From: a virus
Length of the DNA stretch: 54,698 bases
IMG/VR virus record: IMGVR_UViG_3300046714_000572
Span: 1 to 54,698 of that record
Reading direction: 5' to 3' (one strand)
In this document: in pieces, positions 1 through 8,439 of the stretch
Numbering within the stretch: position 1 is the first letter of the stretch
How the letters are laid out: every line of letters begins with the position of its first letter
The notes under the pieces: model-generated
The model's input: only the letters and a program-made list of their open reading frames with translations
What the model was told of the DNA's origin: nothing
Database searches by the model: none
Position numbers and translations under genes: made by a program

Positions 1-1080
1 GCCGGCCGCGAGGTCGCCGCGCGCTACCCGCTGTGGACCGGCGAGGCGCCCACGATCGCCGAGGCAGCCAGCGCCGCGCGCGAGGCCCTCGCCCCGCATG
101 TCGCCGACGCGCGCGCTGACACGGCCGTCGTGCACGTCTCGGACAACAAGGGCGGGAAGGTCACCTTCACCGAGTACGCCTCGGACGTGCGCGAGGGAAA
201 CTTCGCCAGCGCGGACAAGTCGACGCTGATGGCCGACTGCGAGCAGGTCTCGGAGGCAGACCGCAAGCTGGCGATCGACGAGCTGCGCCGGCAGGCCGTG
301 GCCGCCATGCCCGAGCTGAGGGCCAAGGCCCAGGCGGCGAAGGTCGCCGAGGGCGGCGCGACCGCGCCCGTGGAGCGCGACCCGCTCGCGGATTTCTTCG
401 GCGAGGGCTGGTCGCCGACGGTGAAGTCCGAGGCGGAGCCGGAGCGCCGTCGCACCGGGCGTCCGCTGCCCGAGCCCGAGGCGTTCACCCCGCACGCGAT
501 GACCGCCGAGGAGCGCGCACGGCTGAACCAGGCGATCCTCGAGTCGCATCGCCGCAACTACCAGGTCCTGAAGCCTAGGATATTCGCCACCCCAGGCAGC
601 GTCGTCGGCGTGAGACAGCAAGCGGAACAGGGCCACGTGATGCACGCGATCGAGGTGTGCCGGCAGAGGATGATGGACGACGCGGGCGTGGAGATGGACG
701 AGATCCGCCTGGGCCACAGGGCAGCGGTGTCGCTCGCGGGGGAGCTGGGGCACACCCTTCCGCGAGTGCTCAGGGTCGACGTGCACGGCGCTACGATCTA
801 CGGCGCGCGGGTCGTGGTCGACGACTCGATCGACGACGACTTCGTGCGCGTGCGCCACAACGTGTCGGAGCGGCCGGGCTGCATCCCATTCGACGCGCGC
901 TTCGTCCCAGATCTGACCGTCCACAAGAGCGTGGACGACCACGTGGACAACAGCTACATCATCATGAACGGGATCGCCAACATCCCGGACTCGACGTGGG
1001 ACAGCCTGAAGGCGGGCGTCCTGCGCGGCGACGCAGCGAGTATCGAACAGTTCAAGAAGGCAGGAGGCCGAATCGTATGA
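1..1080 (+). CDS. Hypothetical protein, 5'-truncated by the window edge
   Basis: The reading frame is open from base 1 to the TGA at 1078-1080, so the 5' end lies outside the window. An internal GTG at 130 is the first possible start inside it, but the sequence upstream already reads like coding protein. The visible part is about 359 residues: an acidic Glu/Ala-rich N-terminal half with charged helices, then a globular C-terminal half (roughly the last 180 residues) with alternating strand-like segments. No signal peptide, membrane segment or known catalytic motif is visible, and I do not recognise the family. It overlaps the next gene by ATGA, so it belongs to the same rightward operon. Confidence 0.7.
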   Translation, partial: AGREVAARYPLWTGEAPTIAEAASAAREALAPHVADARADTAVVHVSDNKGGKVTFTEYASDVREGNFASADKSTLMADCEQVSEADRKLAIDELRRQAVAAMPELRAKAQAAKVAEGGATAPVERDPLADFFGEGWSPTVKSEAEPERRRTGRPLPEPEAFTPHAMTAEERARLNQAILESHRRNYQVLKPRIFATPGSVVGVRQQAEQGHVMHAIEVCRQRMMDDAGVEMDEIRLGHRAAVSLAGELGHTLPRVLRVDVHGATIYGARVVVDDSIDDDFVRVRHNVSERPGCIPFDARFVPDLTVHKSVDDHVDNSYIIMNGIANIPDSTWDSLKAGVLRGDAASIEQFKKAGGRIV

Positions 1081-1430
1081 ACATCCACCGCACCTATCCG
1101 CAGCCCGACAGCCCCCGCCCGAACCTCGGCCCGCGCGAGCGCGCGATGGCCGTGTTCAAGTACCTGCTCGACCTCGAGCCCGGCGAGGCCATCGCGCATC
1201 CGCGCTTCGCGGTGATCGTGCACGCCTTCGAGCAGTCCGGTCGGCAGGGGTGGAACGCCCTGTTCCAGTTCCTCCGGGCGTCCAAGGAGGAGGGGAAGCG
1301 CGAGACCTACGGTGAGAAGGCTCTCGATCCGTCCTACTGCGACGAGCTGTCCGGCACGACCGACGTCGGCCCGACGCGCACTAGGCTCTTCGGCGAGGAG
1401 GCCGAGCAGCGTGGCGCAGCCGGCCTGTGA
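1077..1430 (+). CDS. Hypothetical protein (117 aa)
   Basis: The ATG at 1077 overlaps the stop of the preceding gene (ATGA), which points to translational coupling and fixes the start. The protein is small and soluble, with a helical middle section of alternating hydrophobic and charged residues and an acidic C-terminus. There is no Cys cluster, transmembrane segment or recognised motif. Its 3' end overlaps the start of the zinc-ribbon gene at 1411 in another frame. Function unknown. Confidence 0.65.
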   Translation: MNIHRTYPQPDSPRPNLGPRERAMAVFKYLLDLEPGEAIAHPRFAVIVHAFEQSGRQGWNALFQFLRASKEEGKRETYGEKALDPSYCDELSGTTDVGPTRTRLFGEEAEQRGAAGL

Positions 1431-1626
1431 CCGCTGCGGCGTAGGGCCGCTCGACGGCTCGGCGCTGGAGCCACTGGATGGCACGGCCCCGCGCCGCGAG
1501 TTCTGCCCCGCCTGCGCCTCCGTGGTGCGCGCGCTGGCGGCCAACCTGGACAAGAACGGCGCGAGCGTCGAGGAGATCCTCCGGAATATTTCCTTGAGAT
1601 TTTCCCGACCTCCGCTCGATAGGTAG
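1411..1626 (+). CDS. Zinc-ribbon mini-protein (71 aa)
   Basis: I chose the GTG at 1411 because a GGAGG-like Shine-Dalgarno site (1396-1400) precedes it and the Cys motifs start right after. The product has two CxxC knuckles, CDRC near residue 6 and CPAC near residue 31, as in a treble-clef or zinc-ribbon fold, followed by a helical tail. Such mini-proteins typically bind nucleic acid or protein partners, but no specific role can be assigned. The frame is also open upstream of 1411, where it overlaps the previous gene, so the longer 104-residue version cannot be excluded. Confidence 0.55.
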   Translation: MAQPACDRCGVGPLDGSALEPLDGTAPRREFCPACASVVRALAANLDKNGASVEEILRNISLRFSRPPLDR

Positions 1627-1634
1627 CGTACACT
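1594..1634 (+). promoter_or_regulatory. Possible promoter upstream of the outer-membrane-like gene
   Basis: A TACACT -10-like hexamer (1629-1634) lies 24 bases before the ATG at 1659. The same hexamer is the -10 of the clear promoters at 14543 and 10868. There is no good -35 at 16-18 bp; a TTGAGA lies 29 bp upstream instead. It may be a weak or activator-dependent promoter. Confidence 0.35.
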
Positions 1635-1658
1635 CGGACAAAGGAGACCTGCACAAAC

Positions 1659-2300
1659 ATGGACCAGACAGTCATCGTTCGCTCACAGTTCAGCCGCGAG
1701 GAGGTGCTCGCCGCCCTGCGCGCCCAGCACCCCTGGATCCCCCCGAACGGGGAGGTCAGCCTGGAGGCCGAGTCGGCGAGCGTCAAGAATTGCAGCATCA
1801 GCAACGTCGGCCAGCTCGTCGTCGAGTACACGAAGAAGGGCGCGTTCCTGCTCTCCCTCGTCGTGCTCTGCGTCGCCGGCTGCGCCGCGCCGAACTCCGC
1901 GTGGGTGGCAGGAGGATACCGCTCGACCGAGCTGGGCGTGACCGCACCGACGGTGCTGGGCGCGTTCCAGGTGGAGGCCTCGGTCGAGCGGCGCGCCTAC
2001 GACGTCGAGCAGTCGCGCGGCGGGCACATGCGGCCGGCTGGTCTCCAGGGCGGCGGCTCCGGCCGCAGGCTCGAGGGCCGCGCCTACGAGACCCAGTCCG
2101 AGGACCACTACCTCGGACGCGCAGGCCTGCGATGGTCGCCGCTCGACTGGGCGCACCTCGCCGCGGGGCTCACCGAGGAGCTGGGCGCGTACGCGCGCGT
2201 GGGGCTCGAGCGACGGCTGACGGAGAACTGCTCGATCGGGGTCGACGTCGTGTCGGACCGCGGCGAGGTCGCCCTCTTCGGCATCTCGTGGAGGCGCTGA
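1659..2300 (+). CDS. Cell-envelope protein with internal lipobox and beta-barrel-like C-terminus
   Basis: AAGGAGA precedes the ATG at 1659 with good spacing. The 213-residue product has three parts. Residues 1-60 look cytoplasmic and soluble. Residues 61-75 form a positively charged, then hydrophobic stretch ending in VAGC, a lipoprotein signal and lipobox (Cys75). Residues 80-213 are Gly/aromatic/Arg-rich alternating strands like a small outer-membrane beta-barrel or periplasmic beta-sheet protein. A lipobox that far from the N-terminus is odd: no in-frame ATG or GTG lies just before it, so two formerly separate genes may have fused. A phage-encoded envelope protein could alter the host surface, for example superinfection exclusion; that role is inference. 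Confidence 0.6.
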   Translation: MDQTVIVRSQFSREEVLAALRAQHPWIPPNGEVSLEAESASVKNCSISNVGQLVVEYTKKGAFLLSLVVLCVAGCAAPNSAWVAGGYRSTELGVTAPTVLGAFQVEASVERRAYDVEQSRGGHMRPAGLQGGGSGRRLEGRAYETQSEDHYLGRAGLRWSPLDWAHLAAGLTEELGAYARVGLERRLTENCSIGVDVVSDRGEVALFGISWRR

Positions 2301-2302
2301 TC

Positions 2303-2791
2303 ATGGCGAGCGAAGACTACGACGAGTACGACCTGGACAGCGACCGCCCGACCGTCGACCTGCGCTGGCTCGACGAGGCGCGGCGCAAGCGGAGCGAGGG
2401 GGCGGAGGCCTGCGCGGAGCCTGGACGCTTCGCGAAGGAGCAGACCTCGCGAGGCTTCCGCACAGTCGCCGAGAAGATGCGCGACGGGCAGCTCATCGTC
2501 GCGGCGAGGGGCGGCAACGGAGCGTACCGGGAGGGCTACGAGGACCCCGGCGCGAAGGCGATCTTCACCCTGGGGCGCGACGTGCACGGGCGCTGCCACG
2601 TGATCGAGGTCTCCCTGGCGCGACTGCCCGACGGGACGCTCGGCGTCCGCGTGGACGGAGGCGCGAGGAATCTCAGCATCTGTCCGAGCAGCTCCAACAG
2701 CTTCACGATGACGACTCACCGCCCGGACCGGATGCCGACGGCCTTCAAGGACGAGGGGCCGACGGTGGAGTCCTACGAGGGTCCCGTCTGA
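2303..2791 (+). CDS. Hypothetical acidic protein (162 aa)
   Basis: The ATG at 2303 lies two bases after the previous stop, and the TGA overlaps the next ATG (TGATG), so the gene sits in a tight operon between the envelope protein and the HD hydrolase. The N-terminal 20 residues are Asp/Glu/Tyr-rich. The middle is helical and basic, and the C-terminal half alternates strand-like segments. No known motif, signal peptide or transmembrane segment is visible. Function unknown. Confidence 0.65.
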   Translation: MASEDYDEYDLDSDRPTVDLRWLDEARRKRSEGAEACAEPGRFAKEQTSRGFRTVAEKMRDGQLIVAARGGNGAYREGYEDPGAKAIFTLGRDVHGRCHVIEVSLARLPDGTLGVRVDGGARNLSICPSSSNSFTMTTHRPDRMPTAFKDEGPTVESYEGPV

Positions 2792-3363
2792 TGGAGCACC
2801 CCGCCACCAAGCACGGCTACATCACGACGGCCTCGGGGCGCCGGGTGTACTCGCTCTCCTCGATCGACGTGCACAAGCCGGACATCGCGCACAGCCTGGC
2901 GATGCAGTGCCGATACCTTGGCCACGTCAGCGAGTTCTACAGCGTGGCCGAGCACTCCGTGCTGGTGTCGGCGCTGGCGGACGAGGCCGGGGAGACGGTC
3001 GAGTTGCAGCAGCTCGCGCTCCTGCACGACGCGCACGAGTCGTACTGCGGCGACTTCCCGAGCCCCTACAAGCTCGACCTGCCCGAGCACGCCGAGTGGG
3101 AGGACCGCATCGAGAGGCGCGTCCGCGAGTCGCTAGGCGTCGCCGGTACGGACTACGACTGGACGCGCGTGAAGCTCTACGACACGCAGGCGCTGCACCT
3201 GGAGGCCAGCGTGCTGCTGCCCGAGTCGGTCGAGTGGGTGGACCGCGACCTCGTCGCGAGCCTGCCGCGTTCGTGCCACGTGTGGTGTCACCACTGGCGT
3301 ACGGCGAAGAGCATCTTCATCAGGCGGGCTGCTCAGCTCGGACTTACGGGGTACGGATCTTGA
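2791..3363 (+). CDS. HD-domain metal-dependent phosphohydrolase (5'-deoxynucleotidase/YfbR-like)
   Basis: The 190-residue protein carries the HD-superfamily pattern: GHVSEFYSVAEHS (residues 44-56, metal-ligand His55) and the LLHDAHE signature (His79-Asp80), followed by helices typical of YfbR-like nucleotidases. Phage members of this family usually dephosphorylate deoxynucleotides and tune the dNTP pool. A related HD enzyme, DatZ, removes dATP in 2-aminoadenine phages, but motif inspection cannot separate these activities. The start is coupled to the upstream gene. The stop codon overlaps the -35 of the promoter at 3360. Confidence 0.85.
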   Translation: MEHPATKHGYITTASGRRVYSLSSIDVHKPDIAHSLAMQCRYLGHVSEFYSVAEHSVLVSALADEAGETVELQQLALLHDAHESYCGDFPSPYKLDLPEHAEWEDRIERRVRESLGVAGTDYDWTRVKLYDTQALHLEASVLLPESVEWVDRDLVASLPRSCHVWCHHWRTAKSIFIRRAAQLGLTGYGS

Positions 3364-3387
3364 CTGAGGGCCGAATCGGGGTAGAAT
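3360..3387 (+). promoter_or_regulatory. Sigma70-type promoter for the primase-helicase gene
   Basis: TTGACT (3360-3365), a 16-bp spacer and TAGAAT (3382-3387) form a near-consensus promoter overlapping the 3' end of the HD gene. Transcription would start near 3394, upstream of the primase-helicase ORF. Confidence 0.7.
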
Positions 3388-3476
3388 GAGGGGAACTACT
3401 CCTCGGCCGGGCAGAGATGCCCGAGGCGGCCGGCGCCCCGAGCAGGTGTCGGCCGCCGCCTTCTCGGCGTAGCATC

Positions 3477-6146
3477 ATGGAACCTGCACAGGAACCTGCA
3501 CCGGATCCGATCGTCGGCGTGATCCACGCCCGGGATAAGCACCCCGGCGCGTCGACCTTCGACGACATCGCCGACCCGAACCGCGCGTCGGTGGTGCTGT
3601 GCGACGACCACCTGCCGCTGTCGCAGGCGCTCGCGCGCGACTGGCCGCAGGACAGCCACCTCGTGATGTACCACCTCGCCGACGAGGACGGCGACCCCGT
3701 CTTCGCGCGCGCGAACAAGCGCTCGCCGCTCGCCGCGGACCTCGCGCGGCGCGGCTGCTCTATCAGGGTGCCGGTCCTGGTGTTCGACCACGACCTGCCC
3801 AAGAATCCGGACGGCTCCAAGGCCGTCTGGACGGAGGAAGGCCTCGGCGAGTTCGTGCAGGTCCTCGCCGGGGCCGACCTCCCTTCCCCCTCGCACTGGT
3901 ACACGACGCTGCACGGCAGCCGCTTCGTGTACGTGCTGGCGGCGCCGGTGTCGCACCTGCTGTGCGAGCCGCTCTGCGCCGCGATCGTGTCGCGCTTCGC
4001 CGCGGCCGGCGTGCAGCTCGACCCGGCGTGCAAGGACTGGACGCGCCTCTTCCGCCTGCCGCGCACGGTCCGCCAGGACACGGGCAGGACGTTCGCGACC
4101 GACCCCATGTTCGTCGCTCTGTCCGGCGGGCCTGCGCTCGACGCCTCCACGATCGACGTGTCCGAGGCGGCGCAGGAGAAGTTCGCCGAGGTGGTCCCCT
4201 ACAGCGCGGACATGCCGGACGCCGAGGCCTGCCGCGCGCTGACGCACCGTAAGGCGTCGAACGGCCGCGAGGTGCTCACCGACTGGGCGAAGGAGGCGAA
4301 GAAGTACCTGCAAGGCCGAGACGCCCACGGTCCGTGCTTCGAGGACGGCAAGGTCGACGTCTCCGCCGGCTGGAACAACGGCGTGGTCAAGCTCGTCGGC
4401 CAGGTCGTCGGCATGACGGCGCGCCTCGAGACCGCCACGCCCGAGGGCGTCTTCGCCCTGATCTACCCGGCGATCGAGCAGCTCCAGGCCGAGGAGGACG
4501 CCGGCCAGCGCGCGACGCAGTGGGCTCCGAAGGCCTGGGACATCGTCTGTCGCATCTGGGCCAACGAGCAGGCGCAGGTCTCCGCCGAGCTGGCGGAGCG
4601 CGAGCGCAGCGTGGAACGCGCCCGGGGCGTGCGCTCTGAGATCCTCGCGAAGGTCGCCGAGGACACGCCGCAGCTCGTGCCCTCCGACCCCGCCGACGCC
4701 GAGGAGTGGCTGCGCCAGCGCATGATCGCGAGCGACGGCCGCCACCACTACGTGATGCGCCCGGACTCCACGTACAACCTGCGCCCGGTGAGCGACTCCA
4801 TGCTCGTCCCGATGGTGAAGGAGCTGGGCATGGAGGACGTGATCGAGACGAACGAGCTGCGCGGCAAGCAGTGGGTCGCGCGAAGCTCACAGTCGATCCT
4901 GAACGACCACGCGACGCCGATCGCCTCTGTGACGTGCTCCTCGCTCGAGCAGTTCGCCTACATCGACGGCGAGCAGGGCGCGCGCACGCTGCACATCCCG
5001 GTGCACCGGCTGAACCCGCGCCTGGCGCGCGGCGGGGTGCGCGACGCGCAGTGCGAGGAGTGGCTGGCGGCGCTCGGCGGGGACAAGGCCGACCTGCTCC
5101 TCGAGTGGCTCGCGTGGTCGCCGGAGGTCAAGGCCCCGATCTGCGCGCTCAACCTGTTCGGCGCGTCGGGCGCCGGCAAGGGGATGCTCGCGCAGGGTCT
5201 CGCCGAGTGCTTCGACGGCGAGCGCGTGAACGACGGCCGCGCGCTCGGCAAGTACAACGAGGGACTGCTGCACTCGCCGATCATCAACTGCGACGAGGGC
5301 CTGCCGAACGTGCAGTCGGACGAGTCGCTCGCGATCGACCAGGCCTTCCGCTCGTTCGTGTCGGGCGGAAGGCTGACGATCCGCAGCATGTACCGCGACC
5401 CCTTCAACGCGCACGTCTACCCGCGCATCCTGTTCACCGGGAACGACCGCGACATCATGCGCTCGATCGTCGGGCAGCGCGACCTCACCGACGAGGACGT
5501 CCGCGCGATCGAGGTGCGGCTGCTCTCGCTGGAGGTCCCCGCCGCGGCTCGCGACCTGCTCACCTCGCGCGGCAACTACGCCTACACCGAGGGCTGGGTC
5601 GGCGGCAAGGTCCGCAGCACGTACCGCCTGGCGAACCACATCATGTGGCTGCACGCCAACCGCAAGCCGAGCCGCGGCGGCTCCGGCCGACTGCTCGTCG
5701 AGGGCGAAGTGCAGACGAGCCTCGTGCGCTCGATGCGCCTGCGCACCGCGGCGTCGCAGGCCGTGATGAAGGCGATCGTGAAGATGGTCGAGTCGCCCGG
5801 AGCGAAGAAGGGCCTGCACGTCGGGGCCGGTCGCGTGTGGGTGACGGCCAGCGGCGTGTGCGACTTCATCGCGAACGTGGCGTCGGGCATGACCGACCGC
5901 GTGACGCTGAGCAAGGCGGCGTCGGTGCTGCGCCAGTTCGCCGCGCCCGACGTCCCCGGCCAGAAGGCCGCGCGCCCGCCCGGCGAGCACAAGGGCCGCT
6001 GGGTCGAGGTGAACCTGCCGGTGATCTTCGAGGAGGGCCTGCGCTACGGCATGACGTGCGAGCGCATGGAGGGCCTGATCCGCCTCCAGCCCGGCGGCGT
6101 GAACGTCGTCGCCGCGATCCTGTCGCACGAGGGGGAGGAGTACTGA
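3477..6146 (+). CDS. Primase-polymerase / superfamily 3 helicase fusion
   Basis: This large replication protein (889 residues from the ATG at 3477) has an archaeo-eukaryotic-primase-like N-terminus. It shows a VLVFDHDLP metal-binding motif about 100 residues in, a downstream TLHGSRFVYVL segment and a DWTRLFRLPRT motif typical of prim-pol domains. A central linker is followed by a helicase half with Walker A GASGAGKG (nt about 5157-5180), a Walker-B-like INCDEGL and a downstream FTGN segment (sensor-type Asn), as in phage SF3/VirE-like helicases. It probably primes and unwinds phage DNA. Start choice is uncertain: the frame opens at 3417, but the extra 20 Pro/Arg/Ser-rich residues look non-coding and neither start has a clear Shine-Dalgarno site. 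The TGA overlaps the next ATG. Confidence 0.85.
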   Translation: MEPAQEPAPDPIVGVIHARDKHPGASTFDDIADPNRASVVLCDDHLPLSQALARDWPQDSHLVMYHLADEDGDPVFARANKRSPLAADLARRGCSIRVPVLVFDHDLPKNPDGSKAVWTEEGLGEFVQVLAGADLPSPSHWYTTLHGSRFVYVLAAPVSHLLCEPLCAAIVSRFAAAGVQLDPACKDWTRLFRLPRTVRQDTGRTFATDPMFVALSGGPALDASTIDVSEAAQEKFAEVVPYSADMPDAEACRALTHRKASNGREVLTDWAKEAKKYLQGRDAHGPCFEDGKVDVSAGWNNGVVKLVGQVVGMTARLETATPEGVFALIYPAIEQLQAEEDAGQRATQWAPKAWDIVCRIWANEQAQVSAELAERERSVERARGVRSEILAKVAEDTPQLVPSDPADAEEWLRQRMIASDGRHHYVMRPDSTYNLRPVSDSMLVPMVKELGMEDVIETNELRGKQWVARSSQSILNDHATPIASVTCSSLEQFAYIDGEQGARTLHIPVHRLNPRLARGGVRDAQCEEWLAALGGDKADLLLEWLAWSPEVKAPICALNLFGASGAGKGMLAQGLAECFDGERVNDGRALGKYNEGLLHSPIINCDEGLPNVQSDESLAIDQAFRSFVSGGRLTIRSMYRDPFNAHVYPRILFTGNDRDIMRSIVGQRDLTDEDVRAIEVRLLSLEVPAAARDLLTSRGNYAYTEGWVGGKVRSTYRLANHIMWLHANRKPSRGGSGRLLVEGEVQTSLVRSMRLRTAASQAVMKAIVKMVESPGAKKGLHVGAGRVWVTASGVCDFIANVASGMTDRVTLSKAASVLRQFAAPDVPGQKAARPPGEHKGRWVEVNLPVIFEEGLRYGMTCERMEGLIRLQPGGVNVVAAILSHEGEEY

Positions 6147-8215
6147 TGACCGAGTCGACGAACATGGTCATCAGCGCGTCGCAGCTCGACGACTTCCTCG
6201 ACTGCCCGCGGCGCTGGTGGTTCAAGAAGGTCCTGCACCTACCCGAGGTGCAGCGCGACTACTTCACCTTCGGCACGGTGCTGCACGCCTGCATCGAGCG
6301 CTGGATGGCGGCCGACGAGCAGGGGCGAGTGCCCGGTACGCAGCCGAGACAGCGAGACCCGGACTACATCGAGGTCGCCACCATCGGCAGCGGCCCGCTA
6401 GAGGGGCAGAAGTGCGGCGCGCCAGTCGACGTCTTCCCTCCCGGCTGGGAGACCATCGACGAGCGCGGCGCGAAGGCGAGCGTGACGCCGAACGAAGCGA
6501 AGCTGATCCGCCGGCTCTTCGAGGACGCCGTCGAGAAGGGCATCCTCGTGCGGAGCCGCGGCGTGAAGATTGAGCACGAGATCAACCTGCCGGTGATCCC
6601 AGGCGTGGACTTGACGGGCTTCCTCGACTGGTATGTGCCGAGCAAGACGATTGACCACGTCTCCACGGACGACTCGTCAGGTGGCCGGAAGCAGACCGTT
6701 ACTCGCCACGCCCTCAGTCTGGCCGAGATCCACGACCACAAGTCGTTCGGCGAGTCCTCCCTGCGCTACCTGAAGCAGCCCGGGCCGAAGGACGAGGCCG
6801 GCAACGACGTCGCGATCGACGCGCCGTACCAGAAGGACGACGGCACGAGCCCCAACTGCGTCGGGCACAACCAGCAGGTCCTCACGTACGGCGCGGCGAC
6901 GTCCATCCTGCACGGATACGACGGTGCGGTGCTGGTGCGCCACAACCAGTTCCCCAAGTTCAAGGACCCCAAGGGAGTCCGTAAAGTCCAGGCCGTCGTC
7001 TCGTCGAAGAGGCTGAAGGCACACTGGATCTTTGTACAGGAGACGGCCGCGCGCATGCTGAAGGTGCGGCAGGTCAAGCTGTGGACGGATACCCCCGGCC
7101 CGGAGTCCACGGACTCCTGCGCCAGGTTCGGGGGCTGCCCGTTCCAGGGGATCTGCGGGAAGAGGGAGACCGTGGAGGGGTATACTTCCAGGGTACGGGG
7201 ACAGACACAACAGAGGGCCGAGCGAACTCGCCCGAACATACCGATCGAACCGAAGAGTAGGAAAGGCAACGGAGGCAGCAACATGACGATGGACATTTTC
7301 GCGAACGCAAAGAACAAGAAGATAGGCGGGGGACCGCCGCCCGCGGCGCTGGCCGCGGCGAAGGAGGCCGCGCAGGCTCCGGCCCCGCCGGCCGAGGCGC
7401 CCGCCCCGGTCGCGACGCCGGCACCGAGCGCCGTGAACGCCGGCCCGACCGCGCCGACCGTGACGGTCGTGGGCGGAGCGCCGTGGGCGAACCCGAGCTG
7501 CCCGCCCTGCAAGGGGCTCGGCATGAACAAGCAGGGCCGCCCGTGCAAGATCTGCGACATGGTCGCGGCGAAGCTGAAGCGGCCCACGAGCGAGATGTAC
7601 GACGTGCAGATCACCGAGGTCGGCGCCTACGCCGTCGCCCGCGAGCAGCACGTCGAGGCGCTCACCGCGCTCGGCGCCGAGCTGGAGTGGGTCCAGGCCG
7701 ACGCCAAGGTGGTCGAGGCTGCGCCGGCACCGGCGCCCGCCCCGGCCCCCGCGCCGAAGGCCGCTCCCAAGGCGGCACCGGCTCCCAAGCCCGCGCCCGT
7801 CGAGGCTCCGTCCGCGTCGGTCGTCGAGGCCGTCGTCACGGCCGACCCCGTCGGCGAGGTCGTGGCCGCCGAGGAACAGCCGGCGAAGGCCAAGAAGAAC
7901 GGACGCCCGAGCGTCGGGCTCACGCTGAACCTGGGCTGCATGCAGCTCAAGGGCGTGAACCGCCCGGTCGTGATCGCGCAGGACCTGATGAACCGCGTCG
8001 GCTCCGAGATGGCGCTCGACATGAACGCCGAGTCCTACTGGGTCCTCGACCAGCACAAGCGCAAGGACCGCCTGCGCCAGCGGGGCGAGGCCATCGCGCA
8101 GTCGCTCGGCCGCTGCGTGGTCGTGTTCCCCTCGGGGACGAACGACTTCGACCTGGTGGCGCTCTTCAACGCGCTCGAGCCCTTCGCCGACACCGTGAAC
8201 GAGCGGCTGGGCTAG
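6146..8215 (+). CDS. Cas4/RecB-like PD-(D/E)XK nuclease, read through in frame into a zinc-knuckle protein
   Basis: The ATG at 6146 overlaps the preceding stop after GGGGAGGAG. Residues 1-350 are a Cas4/RecB-type nuclease: an early Cys in DCPRRWWF, the GFLDWY acidic motif, the core IHDHKS (Asp-x-Lys), and a C-terminal cluster SCARFGGCPFQGICG that with the early Cys would bind a 4Fe-4S cluster. This domain appears in phage replication modules near SNF2 helicases and PolA and probably trims DNA ends for recombination. No stop follows it. The frame runs on through 7283, where a strong internal start begins a second module (separate entry). The locus may therefore make a 689-residue fusion, a short C-terminal protein, or both. 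Confidence 0.75.
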   Translation: MTESTNMVISASQLDDFLDCPRRWWFKKVLHLPEVQRDYFTFGTVLHACIERWMAADEQGRVPGTQPRQRDPDYIEVATIGSGPLEGQKCGAPVDVFPPGWETIDERGAKASVTPNEAKLIRRLFEDAVEKGILVRSRGVKIEHEINLPVIPGVDLTGFLDWYVPSKTIDHVSTDDSSGGRKQTVTRHALSLAEIHDHKSFGESSLRYLKQPGPKDEAGNDVAIDAPYQKDDGTSPNCVGHNQQVLTYGAATSILHGYDGAVLVRHNQFPKFKDPKGVRKVQAVVSSKRLKAHWIFVQETAARMLKVRQVKLWTDTPGPESTDSCARFGGCPFQGICGKRETVEGYTSRVRGQTQQRAERTRPNIPIEPKSRKGNGGSNMTMDIFANAKNKKIGGGPPPAALAAAKEAAQAPAPPAEAPAPVATPAPSAVNAGPTAPTVTVVGGAPWANPSCPPCKGLGMNKQGRPCKICDMVAAKLKRPTSEMYDVQITEVGAYAVAREQHVEALTALGAELEWVQADAKVVEAAPAPAPAPAPAPKAAPKAAPAPKPAPVEAPSASVVEAVVTADPVGEVVAAEEQPAKAKKNGRPSVGLTLNLGCMQLKGVNRPVVIAQDLMNRVGSEMALDMNAESYWVLDQHKRKDRLRQRGEAIAQSLGRCVVVFPSGTNDFDLVALFNALEPFADTVNERLG
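7283..8215 (+). CDS. Internal-start product: Pro/Ala-linker protein with zinc knuckle
   Basis: GGAGGCAGCAAC precedes the ATG at 7283 inside the long ORF, a better ribosome site than most starts in this window, and a TATACT hexamer lies upstream at 7181. The product would be 310 residues: a Pro/Ala-rich disordered stretch, a CPPCKGLG...CKICD zinc knuckle like DnaJ Cys-rich repeats (about residues 74-93), a second Pro/Ala/Lys linker, and a compact alpha/beta C-terminal domain of about 100 residues. Position between the nuclease and the helicase suggests a replication or recombination accessory role. The family is not recognised. Whether it is separate from the nuclease needs protein data. Confidence 0.6.
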   Translation: MTMDIFANAKNKKIGGGPPPAALAAAKEAAQAPAPPAEAPAPVATPAPSAVNAGPTAPTVTVVGGAPWANPSCPPCKGLGMNKQGRPCKICDMVAAKLKRPTSEMYDVQITEVGAYAVAREQHVEALTALGAELEWVQADAKVVEAAPAPAPAPAPAPKAAPKAAPAPKPAPVEAPSASVVEAVVTADPVGEVVAAEEQPAKAKKNGRPSVGLTLNLGCMQLKGVNRPVVIAQDLMNRVGSEMALDMNAESYWVLDQHKRKDRLRQRGEAIAQSLGRCVVVFPSGTNDFDLVALFNALEPFADTVNERLG

Positions 8216-8262
8216 CAAACCGACGGACGCCCGGTAGGCGACCACAACAAAGCGAGGCAACG

Positions 8263-8439
8263 ATGACCATGAAGGTGACGATGACGAAGCCGAGCCGGGC
8301 GAGAATCGCCAGGCTCTACCGGGAGGGTGCGACGCTGCGCGACCTCCAGGAGCAGTACGGACACAGCCTGACGACGCTCCTGCGCATCCTGCGCAGCCGG
8401 CGAGTCAAGATCCGCCCGCGCGGGAGGGTCCCGGCGTAG
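8263..8439 (+). CDS. Small helix-turn-helix DNA-binding protein (58 aa)
   Basis: GCGAGGCAAC precedes the ATG at 8263. The product is very basic and is almost entirely one resolvase/homeodomain-type helix-turn-helix: a helix with IARLYREGATL, a turn, and a recognition helix around SLTTLLRILRS. It could be a regulator of phage promoters or a DNA-binding accessory of the replication genes. The TAG overlaps the GTG of the SNF2 helicase gene, so the two are co-translated. Confidence 0.7.
   Translation: MTMKVTMTKPSRARIARLYREGATLRDLQEQYGHSLTTLLRILRSRRVKIRPRGRVPA

Noticed and set aside
3417-3476. Longer start (ATG 3417) for the primase-helicase
   Set aside because: It would add 20 Pro/Arg/Ser-rich residues of poor quality with no ribosome site. 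Kept as an alternative only.
7158-7186. Full promoter at 7181 inside the Cas4-like ORF
   Set aside because: The TATACT -10 is good but no -35 lies at 16-18 bp and there is no extended -10, so it is mentioned but not listed as a promoter feature.
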